Position numbers and translations under genes: made by a program. A stretch of DNA of 64,000 bases, taken from NCBI RefSeq assembly GCF_028369295.1, contig NZ_JAQMYP010000034.1, positions 1 through 64,000 of the forward strand. Reading direction: 5' to 3'. This stretch comes from Streptomyces sp. HD. Lineage in GTDB: Bacteria; Actinomycetota; Actinomycetes; Streptomycetales; Streptomycetaceae. Shown here in pieces: positions 52,228 through 59,517 of this stretch; position 1 is the stretch's first letter; the number at the start of each line of letters is the position of its first letter. The notes under the pieces are model-generated. The model did not search any database. It worked only from the letters and a program-made list of their open reading frames with translations, and was not told where the DNA came from.

Positions 52228-52782
52228 TCAGGCCTTGGGTGACGGCTCACGGGCGAGAGCCAGCACGAGTCGTGCGGTGGAGTCCACGAGTTCCCTGTCG
52301 ATGGGTGTGCCGGCCACGAGTACCCGGTAGTAGAGCGGGCCGAGCAGCAGATCGACGAGGTGGTCGAGGGTCCGGTCGTCGACGGTGGTCCCGTGATCGC
52401 GGGCGAGGAGCTCGCGCAGGCCGGTCATGTCGCGTTCGCGTTGCTCCTTCAGGAAGCCGTCCCGCAGTGACGCGGCGGTGTCGCTCTCCAGCTGGGCGTG
52501 GCCGAGCAGTGCCTGGAGCACCTGGCCGGCCGGCTCCTCGAAGAAGTCGGCCACGCGCCGGAGATGGGAGGCGAGGTTCTCCTCGGCGCTCACGGTCTCG
52601 TCCGTCCGCCACTGAAGGGCTTCACGGGCGTCGTCGATGAGGGTGTCCAGGAGGATGTCGACCTTCGACTTCCACCAGCGGTAGATCGTCTGCTTGGCCA
52701 CGCCGGCGCGCTGGGCGATGCCCTCGATGGTCAGACCGGCGAACCCCCGCTCGACGAGGAGATCGTCCGCGGCGTTCAGCAC
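52228..52782 (-). CDS. TetR-family transcriptional regulator
   Basis: TetR-type repressor (184 aa as called). The DNA-binding helix-turn-helix is LTIEGIAQRAGVAKQTIYRWW, followed by a ligand-binding helical domain. The GTG used starts in the middle of what should be helix 1. The frame stays open upstream with a plausible extra N-terminus (SRTGPHRSESVRLA) but has no ATG, GTG or TTG before a stop near 52,880, so the true start is unclear. It follows the MFS pump and probably controls it. Confidence 0.85.
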   Translation of the reverse strand: MLNAADDLLVERGFAGLTIEGIAQRAGVAKQTIYRWWKSKVDILLDTLIDDAREALQWRTDETVSAEENLASHLRRVADFFEEPAGQVLQALLGHAQLESDTAASLRDGFLKEQRERDMTGLRELLARDHGTTVDDRTLDHLVDLLLGPLYYRVLVAGTPIDRELVDSTARLVLALAREPSPKA

Positions 52783-52958
52783 CGCCAGCCGGACACTCTC
52801 GCTGCGGTGAGGGCCGGTTCGGCTGATGACCTCGGCCTGTTCGCAGGCGGGTCGTGGCTTACGCGTGGCGCTGATGGTCCGTCAACCTTTCGAGTCGTGT
52901 CACTGCTGAGATTCTGGCACAGCGGATCCGCCGTCCGTCGTGGCGAGCGATGGCGGGA

Positions 52959-54194
52959 TCAGGCGGCCTTCCTGCCCGTCCGCACCAGGCTGAGCAGGAC
53001 GCAGAGGGAGAGCGCGGCCACCGCTGCGCTGAACGTCTCGCCCGCAGGGCGCAGGCTGGTCTCGCGGATCAGGACACCCACGCCGATCGCGGGTACCGCC
53101 AGCATCGAGTACAGGATGGCGAAGAAGGTGGACACCGAGGCGCCCCGGTGCTGGGGAGCGCTGCGCGTGGTGATGCTGCCGATGCCGTGGCCCACGGCGA
53201 TTCCCGTCGCGAGCCCGTTGACCGCGGCGCCGATCAGCAGGGGTGCCAGGGTGCCGGTGGCCATCGACGTGGCGATCAGGGCGGCCGCGACGATCAGGCC
53301 CAGGCAGGCGGCGGGCAGGGCGGTGGCCGGCTTGAGCGCACGGACCAGGAGCTGGCCGAGCGCGGTGCAGGCGAAGGCGATGAAGACCACGAGGCCGGTG
53401 AGCGCATGGCTGGTTTCGTTGAGCACGGTGCCGAGGAACAGTCCGGTCACGGCGGTCAGCACGCCGAGCACCGCGAAGCCCGAACCGGCCGCCATGGCGG
53501 AGCGCAGGAAGTCCGAGCGGATCTCGCTCGGCACGTGCAGCGGCTGGAACTGCAGGGAGAAGCCGGTCCGGTGCGCGCAGCTCTCCCCGTTCACCATGAC
53601 ACCGAGCATGCCGATGGCGGCCAGGACGAGCATGACGACCCACGGCGTGCGCAGCGGGGACGGGGCGACATCGGCCAGGACGCCGGCGAGCAGCGTGCCG
53701 CACGCCAGGCCGCCCATGTTGGCGAACAGCGCGATGGTGGCGGGCTTTACGCGCGCGGTGGGCCCGAGCCGTTCGGCGAGGGAGGCGGTGGCCGCACCGG
53801 TCACCAGGGCGGCCGAGAACCCGGAGACGACCCGGGCGACGAGCATGACCCCGACGTTCTGGGCGACCAGGAAGACGGCCGCCGCGCACACGGACAGCAG
53901 CGTGGCCGCGATGAGCACCGGGCGGCGCCCCACCTGGTCCGAGAGGCGCCCGAAGAGCAGCAGTCCGAGAACGACGCCGAGCGCGTAGACGGCGAAGACG
54001 ACGGTCACGGTGAAGGGTGTGAAGCCGAACTGCTCGCCGTAGAGCGGGTAGAGGGGAGTCGGCGCCGTGGTGCCCGCCATGGTGATCCACAAGGCGAAGG
54101 CCACGCTGAACACGGCGAGTCCGCCGCCCTTCATTCTGTCCGGTGTGTCGGTTCGGTCCGTGGAGTCCATGGACCGGACGGTGGGGTTGCCCAC
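52959..54194 (-). CDS. MFS efflux transporter
   Basis: Major facilitator transporter (411 aa) with 12 predicted TM segments. The loop 2-3 motif reads GRLSDQVGRRPV, and PTPLYPLY near TM1 is common in actinobacterial drug exporters. With a TetR gene downstream on the same strand it is probably a regulated efflux pump. The GTG is the earliest start; ATGs at 54170 and further in are possible. The promoter region holds a palindrome. Confidence 0.9.
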   Translation of the reverse strand: MGNPTVRSMDSTDRTDTPDRMKGGGLAVFSVAFALWITMAGTTAPTPLYPLYGEQFGFTPFTVTVVFAVYALGVVLGLLLFGRLSDQVGRRPVLIAATLLSVCAAAVFLVAQNVGVMLVARVVSGFSAALVTGAATASLAERLGPTARVKPATIALFANMGGLACGTLLAGVLADVAPSPLRTPWVVMLVLAAIGMLGVMVNGESCAHRTGFSLQFQPLHVPSEIRSDFLRSAMAAGSGFAVLGVLTAVTGLFLGTVLNETSHALTGLVVFIAFACTALGQLLVRALKPATALPAACLGLIVAAALIATSMATGTLAPLLIGAAVNGLATGIAVGHGIGSITTRSAPQHRGASVSTFFAILYSMLAVPAIGVGVLIRETSLRPAGETFSAAVAALSLCVLLSLVRTGRKAA

Positions 54195-54260
54195 TGCTGT
54201 GGCCTCTCGTGAGTTGTCGCAGGCTGAGCGACGCGCCAGTGATACGAGACTTACCGTTGC

Positions 54261-54300
54261 GTCTATTCAAAAAGACTAGACTAGTCGTCTCGTCTATTCA
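54261..54300 (-). promoter_or_regulatory. candidate operator upstream of MFS gene
   Basis: A palindrome GACTAG-A-CTAGTC (54274-54286) is flanked by two direct GTCTATTCA copies (54261-54269, 54292-54300). This AT-richer block lies 67-106 bp upstream of the MFS start and suits a TetR-type operator over the promoter. Confidence 0.55.
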
Positions 54301-54365
54301 ATGTGGATTGTCGAGGCTACGAGAGGCTGCCGGTCGGCGTCGGCGGGTCCGTGAGTGGGCGTCGG

Positions 54366-55388
54366 TCAGAGGATCTTGCGCTGGACCATGATCGACAGTA
54401 TGAGTGCGCCCGGCAGCAGCGGGACCCACACCGTCAGGACGCGGTAGCCGATGACGGTGGCCGCCGCGAGGCCCGTCGGGGCGCCGAAGGTGACCATCGT
54501 GAACACCAGGGCCGCGTCCACGGGGCCGATGCCGCCGGGTGCGGGCACGGCGCCCACCGCCGTGCTGGCGAGGAGGAGGGCGAGGGTCACCTGAGTCCAG
54601 GACAGCGGCAGGCCCAGGGCGAAGCCGATCGAGGCGATCACGCCGGCCTGGAGCAGCGGGGTGGCCGCGGCCCCGCCCCACAGGGCGAGGACGCGGCTGG
54701 GGCGGGTGTGCAGGATCCGTACGTCGGTCAGCGCGGTGCGGACGAAGCAGACGAGGGGGCGGCGCAGCGGCCGCACGACTGCCACGAGCACGCCCGCCGT
54801 GCCGAGAGCGGTCGTCACGCCCGCGGCGACCAGGAGCAACGTCCGCTGGTCCGGGACGAGTTCGCCCAGGTGCAGCAGCTCGGGGAAGGCCACCAGGAAG
54901 CCGAGCAGCACGACCGTCTTCGCTATCGGCTTGACCAGCGAGTACAGGGCGAGTGAGGCGGTGCCCCGGGCCAGGGGTATGCCCTGGCCCTGCAGGAAGC
55001 GCAGGGTGACTGCGTGGGCGCCGATGCTCGCCGGCAGCACGTGGTTGGCGGCGCCGGCCGCGAACTGCGACGCGAGCAGCAGGCCCGGCGGCAGACGTTC
55101 CGGTATGGCCCCTTGGCGGACCAGGGCGGCGACCACCCAGCCCATGCAGGTGAAGAAGAGACCGGCGAGCAGCCACCAGGGGTCGGCGGAGGCGAGCCGC
55201 CTGGCCCCGTCGAGGAAGGCGGACCGGTCGGCCGCCGCCCACGCACCGATCAGCAGGAGCGGGAGCAGGGTCAGCGCGTGGCGGGTGAGGCGGGCGAGGG
55301 AGAAGGGGGAGCGGGGGGAGCGGGCCGACGCCGGGGCTGGCGCGGCGGGCAGCGGTCCGGGGAGATCGCTGAGCGGGAGCGAGGACAC
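54366..55388 (-). CDS. lysylphosphatidylglycerol synthase-type TM protein
   Basis: Integral membrane protein (340 aa) of the YbhN/MprF flippase-like group (UPF0104): about eight TM segments, with ANHVLPASIGAHAVTLRF and PAPGGIGPVDAAL as family marks. No aminoacyl-transferase domain is present, so it may move a lipid but does not lysinylate it. The N-terminal 30 residues are Pro/Ala-rich and cytoplasmic. Confidence 0.88.
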   Translation of the reverse strand: MSSLPLSDLPGPLPAAPAPASARSPRSPFSLARLTRHALTLLPLLLIGAWAAADRSAFLDGARRLASADPWWLLAGLFFTCMGWVVAALVRQGAIPERLPPGLLLASQFAAGAANHVLPASIGAHAVTLRFLQGQGIPLARGTASLALYSLVKPIAKTVVLLGFLVAFPELLHLGELVPDQRTLLLVAAGVTTALGTAGVLVAVVRPLRRPLVCFVRTALTDVRILHTRPSRVLALWGGAAATPLLQAGVIASIGFALGLPLSWTQVTLALLLASTAVGAVPAPGGIGPVDAALVFTMVTFGAPTGLAAATVIGYRVLTVWVPLLPGALILSIMVQRKIL

Positions 55389-55647
55389 GGCGCGGTCGTC
55401 CTTCCGCGTCGCACCCGCACGCAGGCGGGCGGACGACTAGAGGGCGAGGCAGGAGGGGACGACGGCAACGTGCCCGTTCGGCATGACGTCATGGTGTCCG
55501 GAATCCGAAGGGGCGTCGGCGGGAGGGCGACGCGAGCGGGTCCCCGGCGCCCCACCGCACCGCACAGCCGACCCCGGCACTCTGCTGTTGAATCAGCAAA
55601 CCACCGGATGGTTGACTTTCGGCTGACCCAGCCAGAGCATTGTCGAG
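55389..55647. promoter_or_regulatory. divergent intergenic region with inverted repeat
   Basis: This 259-bp gap separates a leftward membrane gene from the rightward GH3 gene. It holds TGCTG-TTGAAT-CAGCA (55583-55598) and a TTGACT (-35-like) at 55612-55617. No convincing -10 was found. The inverted repeat could be an operator for sugar control of the GH3 gene. Confidence 0.4.
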
Positions 55648-57141
55648 GTGAGCCCTTTCGAACACGAGCACGTCCCCCTCCGGTCGGCCGCCGCGCTCCC
55701 CGGCGACCTGGACGAAGCCGCCCACCGCTGTCTCGTCGCCGGGTTCGACGGGGTCACGAGCGTGCCGGACACCCTCAAGGAGCTCATCGACCGCGGCCTC
55801 GGCGGCGTCATCCTCTTCACCCGCAACATCCGCGACGCACGGCAGGTGCGCCACCTCACCGACGAACTGCGGGCCATACGCCCCGACCTCGTGGTCGCCA
55901 TCGACAACGAGGGCGGCGGCATCGGCCACCTGGTGAGCGCCGGCGCCCCCGAGGTCCCCGGCTCCTACGCCCTCGGTGTCGCCGACGACCCGAACCTCAC
56001 CGCCCGCTGCGCCGACGCGCTGGCCGGACACCTCGCCCGCCTCGGCATCACCGCCTCCTACGCCCCCGTCGCCGACCTCCAGCACCGGCCGGACAACCCG
56101 ATCGTGCGCACCCGCTCCTTCGGCGCCGGCCCCGAACGCGCCGCCCGCCATCTGCGCGCCTGGATCACCGCCACCGAGGCCCGCGGCATAGCCTCCTGCG
56201 CCAAGCACTTCCCCGGCCATGGCGGCACCGCCACCGACAGCCACCACGGCCTGGCCGTCGACCCGCGGCCGTACGACGAACTCCGCGTCGACGTCGAGCC
56301 GTTCCGTGCGGCCGTCGCCGCGGGTGTGCCGATGCTGATGAGCGCCCATGTCGTGTTCCCGGCGCTCGACCCCAACCGGCCCGCCACGCTCAGCCGCCGC
56401 ATCCTGGGCGACCTGCTCCGCCACGACCTCGGCTTCGACGGCGTCCTCGTCAGCGACGCGCTGGAGATGAAGGCCATCGCCGACGCGTACGGCGAGGCGG
56501 CCGGCGCGCGCATCGCCCTCGCCGCCGGAGCCGACCAGGTCATCGTCGCCGTACCGGACCTGGACGTCACGCTGGCCTGCCGGGACGCGGTGCTCGACGC
56601 GCTGCGGACCGGCGTGCTCGCCCCGGAGCGCGTCGAGGAGGCCGCCGGCCGGGTACGACGGCTCGCCGAGCGCTATGCCACCCCGCCCGGCGAGGTCGCC
56701 GACTGGGACGCCGGGGCCGGTCTCACCGCCGCGCGGCGCGCCGTACGCGGCCGGGGCGTACCGCCCGCCGTGCGCGGCGCCCATGTCGTCGACCTCTTCC
56801 CGCCGCCGCACCCCGCACTCAACTGGGGCGGCGAGGACCTGCTGACCGAGGTGCGCGCCGTCGACCCCACGGCCACCGGCACGGCGGTCACGGGTGAGTG
56901 CGCCGATCCGGACGCTCTCGTCGAGGGCATCGTCGGCCACTGCGGAGCGGCTCCACTGGTCGTGGCCACCTGCGACGCCGGGCTGCACCCCTGGCAACGG
57001 CGCTTGCGTGACGCCCTGTTGGGCCGCCGACCGGACGCCGTCCGCGTGGACACGGGGCTGCCGGAGGGCGGCGCGCTGTGCTCCTACGGGCGGGGGCGGG
57101 TGAACCTGCGGGCGGTGGCCGAGGCGCTGGCGGGCATCTGA
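55648..57141 (+). CDS. GH3 beta-N-acetylglucosaminidase-like protein
   Basis: Glycoside hydrolase family 3 enzyme (497 aa), NagZ-like. KHFPGHG is followed by the THis-type loop DSHHGL (general acid His), and the nucleophile Asp lies in VSDALEMK. NagZ proteins usually have about 350 residues; here a C-terminal extra domain (about 350-497) is added, as in actinobacterial two-domain NagZ enzymes. No signal peptide is seen, so it works in the cytoplasm, probably on imported or recycled GlcNAc sugars. Confidence 0.9.
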   Translation: MSPFEHEHVPLRSAAALPGDLDEAAHRCLVAGFDGVTSVPDTLKELIDRGLGGVILFTRNIRDARQVRHLTDELRAIRPDLVVAIDNEGGGIGHLVSAGAPEVPGSYALGVADDPNLTARCADALAGHLARLGITASYAPVADLQHRPDNPIVRTRSFGAGPERAARHLRAWITATEARGIASCAKHFPGHGGTATDSHHGLAVDPRPYDELRVDVEPFRAAVAAGVPMLMSAHVVFPALDPNRPATLSRRILGDLLRHDLGFDGVLVSDALEMKAIADAYGEAAGARIALAAGADQVIVAVPDLDVTLACRDAVLDALRTGVLAPERVEEAAGRVRRLAERYATPPGEVADWDAGAGLTAARRAVRGRGVPPAVRGAHVVDLFPPPHPALNWGGEDLLTEVRAVDPTATGTAVTGECADPDALVEGIVGHCGAAPLVVATCDAGLHPWQRRLRDALLGRRPDAVRVDTGLPEGGALCSYGRGRVNLRAVAEALAGI

Positions 57142-57162
57142 CGGGCGACTCGCCCTCAGTGC

Positions 57163-58380
57163 TCAGGTCGGCCGTACGACCTCCCTGATGCCCCGCGCCG
57201 CCAGGTGCTCCGCGTCCAGTGCCCGGTCGGCCAGGACCACCGCCGGTCGCACCCCTTCCGTCCGCAGCCTCATCCACGACTCGAAGAACGCGCCGCCCGG
57301 GCCGGACACCGATCGGGTGCCCGACTCGCAGTCCAGCAGCAGGGCGATGTCGCGCGGCGGTGCGTTCTCGGGCGCCCGGCGCAGTTCGGCGATGGTCTCG
57401 GCGAGGGCCTTCGCGATCGGCTTCGGGCGGCCGGACGAGTCGAACAGGCCCAGTGTGTACTCCAGTTCCGGGAAGTCGGACAGCGAGCGGTCCACGTCGT
57501 GGGAGCACCACCAGGTCACGCCCCACAGCCCCGCGCACCCGGCGGCGTTCCGCACGGTGGCGCGCGCGAAGTCCGCCGCGTCGGTGGCCGGGATGTGCGG
57601 TTCCGGCGCGCCCGTCTCCTGGACCCAGACGGGACGTGCCGGGTCGGTCGCGTAGGCCTTGGCCAGCTCGGTGCCGTACTCGGCGAGGTGCTGGACCTGC
57701 GGGGAGCGGGGGCCGTAGCGGCGGGCGCAGTCGCCGGAGAACACCCATGGGTGGACGGTGGTCAGGTCGCCCTTGCGGGCGGAGGCCTCGGGCGTGAAGG
57801 GGTGGTCGTCGCCGTACCAGGCGGCGTCGTACGCGGAGTGCGTGACCAGGCCGCCGTCGCCGAGTCCGTCCCGGGCGGCGGCCAGCAGGGTGTCGAGATA
57901 GTGGTCGACCTCGTCCGCCGTCACCGGGTTGTGCTCGACCAGGTTGTTGAGCTCGTTGCCGAGCTGGAGGCCGATGAGGTGGGGGCGGCCGGCGAGGGCG
58001 CGGCCGAGGGTGCGCAGAAGGGTGGCCTGGGCCTCGATGGCCTCCGGGTCGGTGAACACGTTGCGGTGGTGCCAGCTGCGCGTCCACTCCGGGTAGAAGT
58101 CGAAGCTCGACAGATGGCCCTGTACGCCGTCCACCATGACGTCGAGACCGGCCTCGCCCGCCAGGTCGACCAGATGAGTCAGGTCGTCCACGGCCGTGCG
58201 GCGGATCAGGGTGCGGTTGGGCTGGAGCAGCGGCCAGAGGTGGAAGACGCGGATGTGGTCGAGGCCGAGCGCGGCTATCGCGTCGAGGTCCGCACGCGCC
58301 CGTGCGGGGTCGAAGTCGTGCCAGGAGTGGAACCACCCGTGGCGGGGCGTGTAGTTGACGCCGAAGCGGAGCGTGTGGAT
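57163..58380 (-). CDS. clan GH-A glycoside hydrolase (GH5-like)
   Basis: TIM-barrel glycosidase (about 405 aa). FGVNYTPRHGW opens the barrel; LQLGNELNN carries the acid/base Glu and VWVQETGAP the nucleophile Glu; WWCSHD closes the barrel. It acts in the cytoplasm, as no signal is seen. The start is unusual: GGGGAGGA lies 5-6 nt before an ATC codon (58380) that begins the conserved part, and the nearest standard in-frame start is a TTG at 58434 with no ribosome site. Substrate is probably a beta-gluco- or manno-oligosaccharide. Confidence 0.85.
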   Translation of the reverse strand: MHTLRFGVNYTPRHGWFHSWHDFDPARARADLDAIAALGLDHIRVFHLWPLLQPNRTLIRRTAVDDLTHLVDLAGEAGLDVMVDGVQGHLSSFDFYPEWTRSWHHRNVFTDPEAIEAQATLLRTLGRALAGRPHLIGLQLGNELNNLVEHNPVTADEVDHYLDTLLAAARDGLGDGGLVTHSAYDAAWYGDDHPFTPEASARKGDLTTVHPWVFSGDCARRYGPRSPQVQHLAEYGTELAKAYATDPARPVWVQETGAPEPHIPATDAADFARATVRNAAGCAGLWGVTWWCSHDVDRSLSDFPELEYTLGLFDSSGRPKPIAKALAETIAELRRAPENAPPRDIALLLDCESGTRSVSGPGGAFFESWMRLRTEGVRPAVVLADRALDAEHLAARGIREVVRPT

Positions 58381-58429
58381 GGGATCCTCCCCGGGTCCTG
58401 GGCGTCCTGCCCTTGTACGTCGCGAATGT

Positions 58430-58451
58430 ATCAACCACCATGGTCGATGAT
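58430..58451. promoter_or_regulatory. 22-bp imperfect palindrome, operator candidate
   Basis: ATCAaCcACCATGGTcGaTGAT (lower case marks mismatches) is centred at 58440/58441. It lies between the divergent glycosidase and kinase genes and covers the kinase start codon, as expected for a LacI- or GntR-type repressor site. No such regulator is in the window. Confidence 0.6.
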
Positions 58452-59517
58452 GAATAGTGAATTGAACCAAACCTCGCCCGACGAGGCCCCGGCATACGTC
58501 GTCGGCCTCGACGCCGGCGGCACCCGCACGCGCGCCGTCCTGGCGCCCGTGGAAGAGGACGAGCCCGAGGGTGAGGGCGTCTCCGGACCCGGCAACGCGC
58601 TGACCGTTCCCGGACCGCAGCTCACCGAGCACCTCGCCGAGGCCCTCGCCCGCGCCGTGCCGGAAGCGCTGCGCGGCCGGGTCGTGGCCGTGGCGGGCGG
58701 GTTCGCCGGTGCCTCGCGGACCGCTCCGGACGAGCCGGGCCGCGTCAGGGCGCACGCCGCGCTCACCGTCGCACTGCGGCGGCTCGGCATCGACGCCGCC
58801 GAGGTCGAGGTGCACAGCGACATCGAGGCCGCGTTCGCCTCGGCGCCGGGGCATCCCGCCGACGGGCTCGCCCTGGTGGCCGGCACCGGCGCGGTCGCGG
58901 CACGCGTCACCGCACGCGCGTGCACCACGACAGCAGGCGGCGACGGCTGGCTGCTCGGTGACGACGGCAGCGGCTTCTGGATCGGGCGCGAGGCGGTGCG
59001 GGTGGCGCTGCGCATGGCGGACGGGCGGGGCGGGCCTACGGCGCTGGGCGCCTCGGTGGGACGGGCGCTGGGGGTGCCGGAGGACGTGCTGCCGCCGGGT
59101 GCCCCGGGCCCGTACGGCGACGCGTCCTGGACCCGGGCCCGGCACGAGGCCTACCGCATGCACCTGCTCCCCGCCGTCATGGACCGGCCGCCGGTCCACC
59201 TGGCCGAACTGGCACCGCTCGTCGCGGAGGCCGCCGGCCACAGGGACGCCGTGGCCCAGGGAATCCTCGAAGGGGCGGCCGACCACCTGTCCGGCCTCGT
59301 CCGCGCCCTCGAACCCCGGCCCGGGGAGCGGATCGTCGCGACCGGCGGCCTGCTCGGCCCGGACGGGCCGCTGACCGCCCTCCTCTCCGCCCGGACGCAG
59401 CCGCTCGGCCTCACCCTCGACTGGGTTCCCGACGGCTCCAGGGGTGCCGTCGCCCTCGCCCGCCTGGGCCACGACATGGGGTACGGCATGGGACACGACG
59501 CGGGACACGACGGATGA
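58447..59517 (+). CDS. BadF/BadG-type sugar kinase (GlcNAc kinase-like)
   Basis: ASKHA-fold kinase (356 aa). The phosphate-1 motif is VVGLDAGGTRTR, adenosine/phosphate-2 motif LVAGTGAVA, then GGDGWLLGDDGSGFWIG, typical of N-acetylglucosamine kinases of the BadF/BadG/BcrA group. There is no ribosome site before the double ATG, so it may be leaderless. The end overlaps the next GH3 start (ATGA). It would phosphorylate the sugar released by the neighbouring hydrolases. Confidence 0.9.
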   Translation: MMNSELNQTSPDEAPAYVVGLDAGGTRTRAVLAPVEEDEPEGEGVSGPGNALTVPGPQLTEHLAEALARAVPEALRGRVVAVAGGFAGASRTAPDEPGRVRAHAALTVALRRLGIDAAEVEVHSDIEAAFASAPGHPADGLALVAGTGAVAARVTARACTTTAGGDGWLLGDDGSGFWIGREAVRVALRMADGRGGPTALGASVGRALGVPEDVLPPGAPGPYGDASWTRARHEAYRMHLLPAVMDRPPVHLAELAPLVAEAAGHRDAVAQGILEGAADHLSGLVRALEPRPGERIVATGGLLGPDGPLTALLSARTQPLGLTLDWVPDGSRGAVALARLGHDMGYGMGHDAGHDG

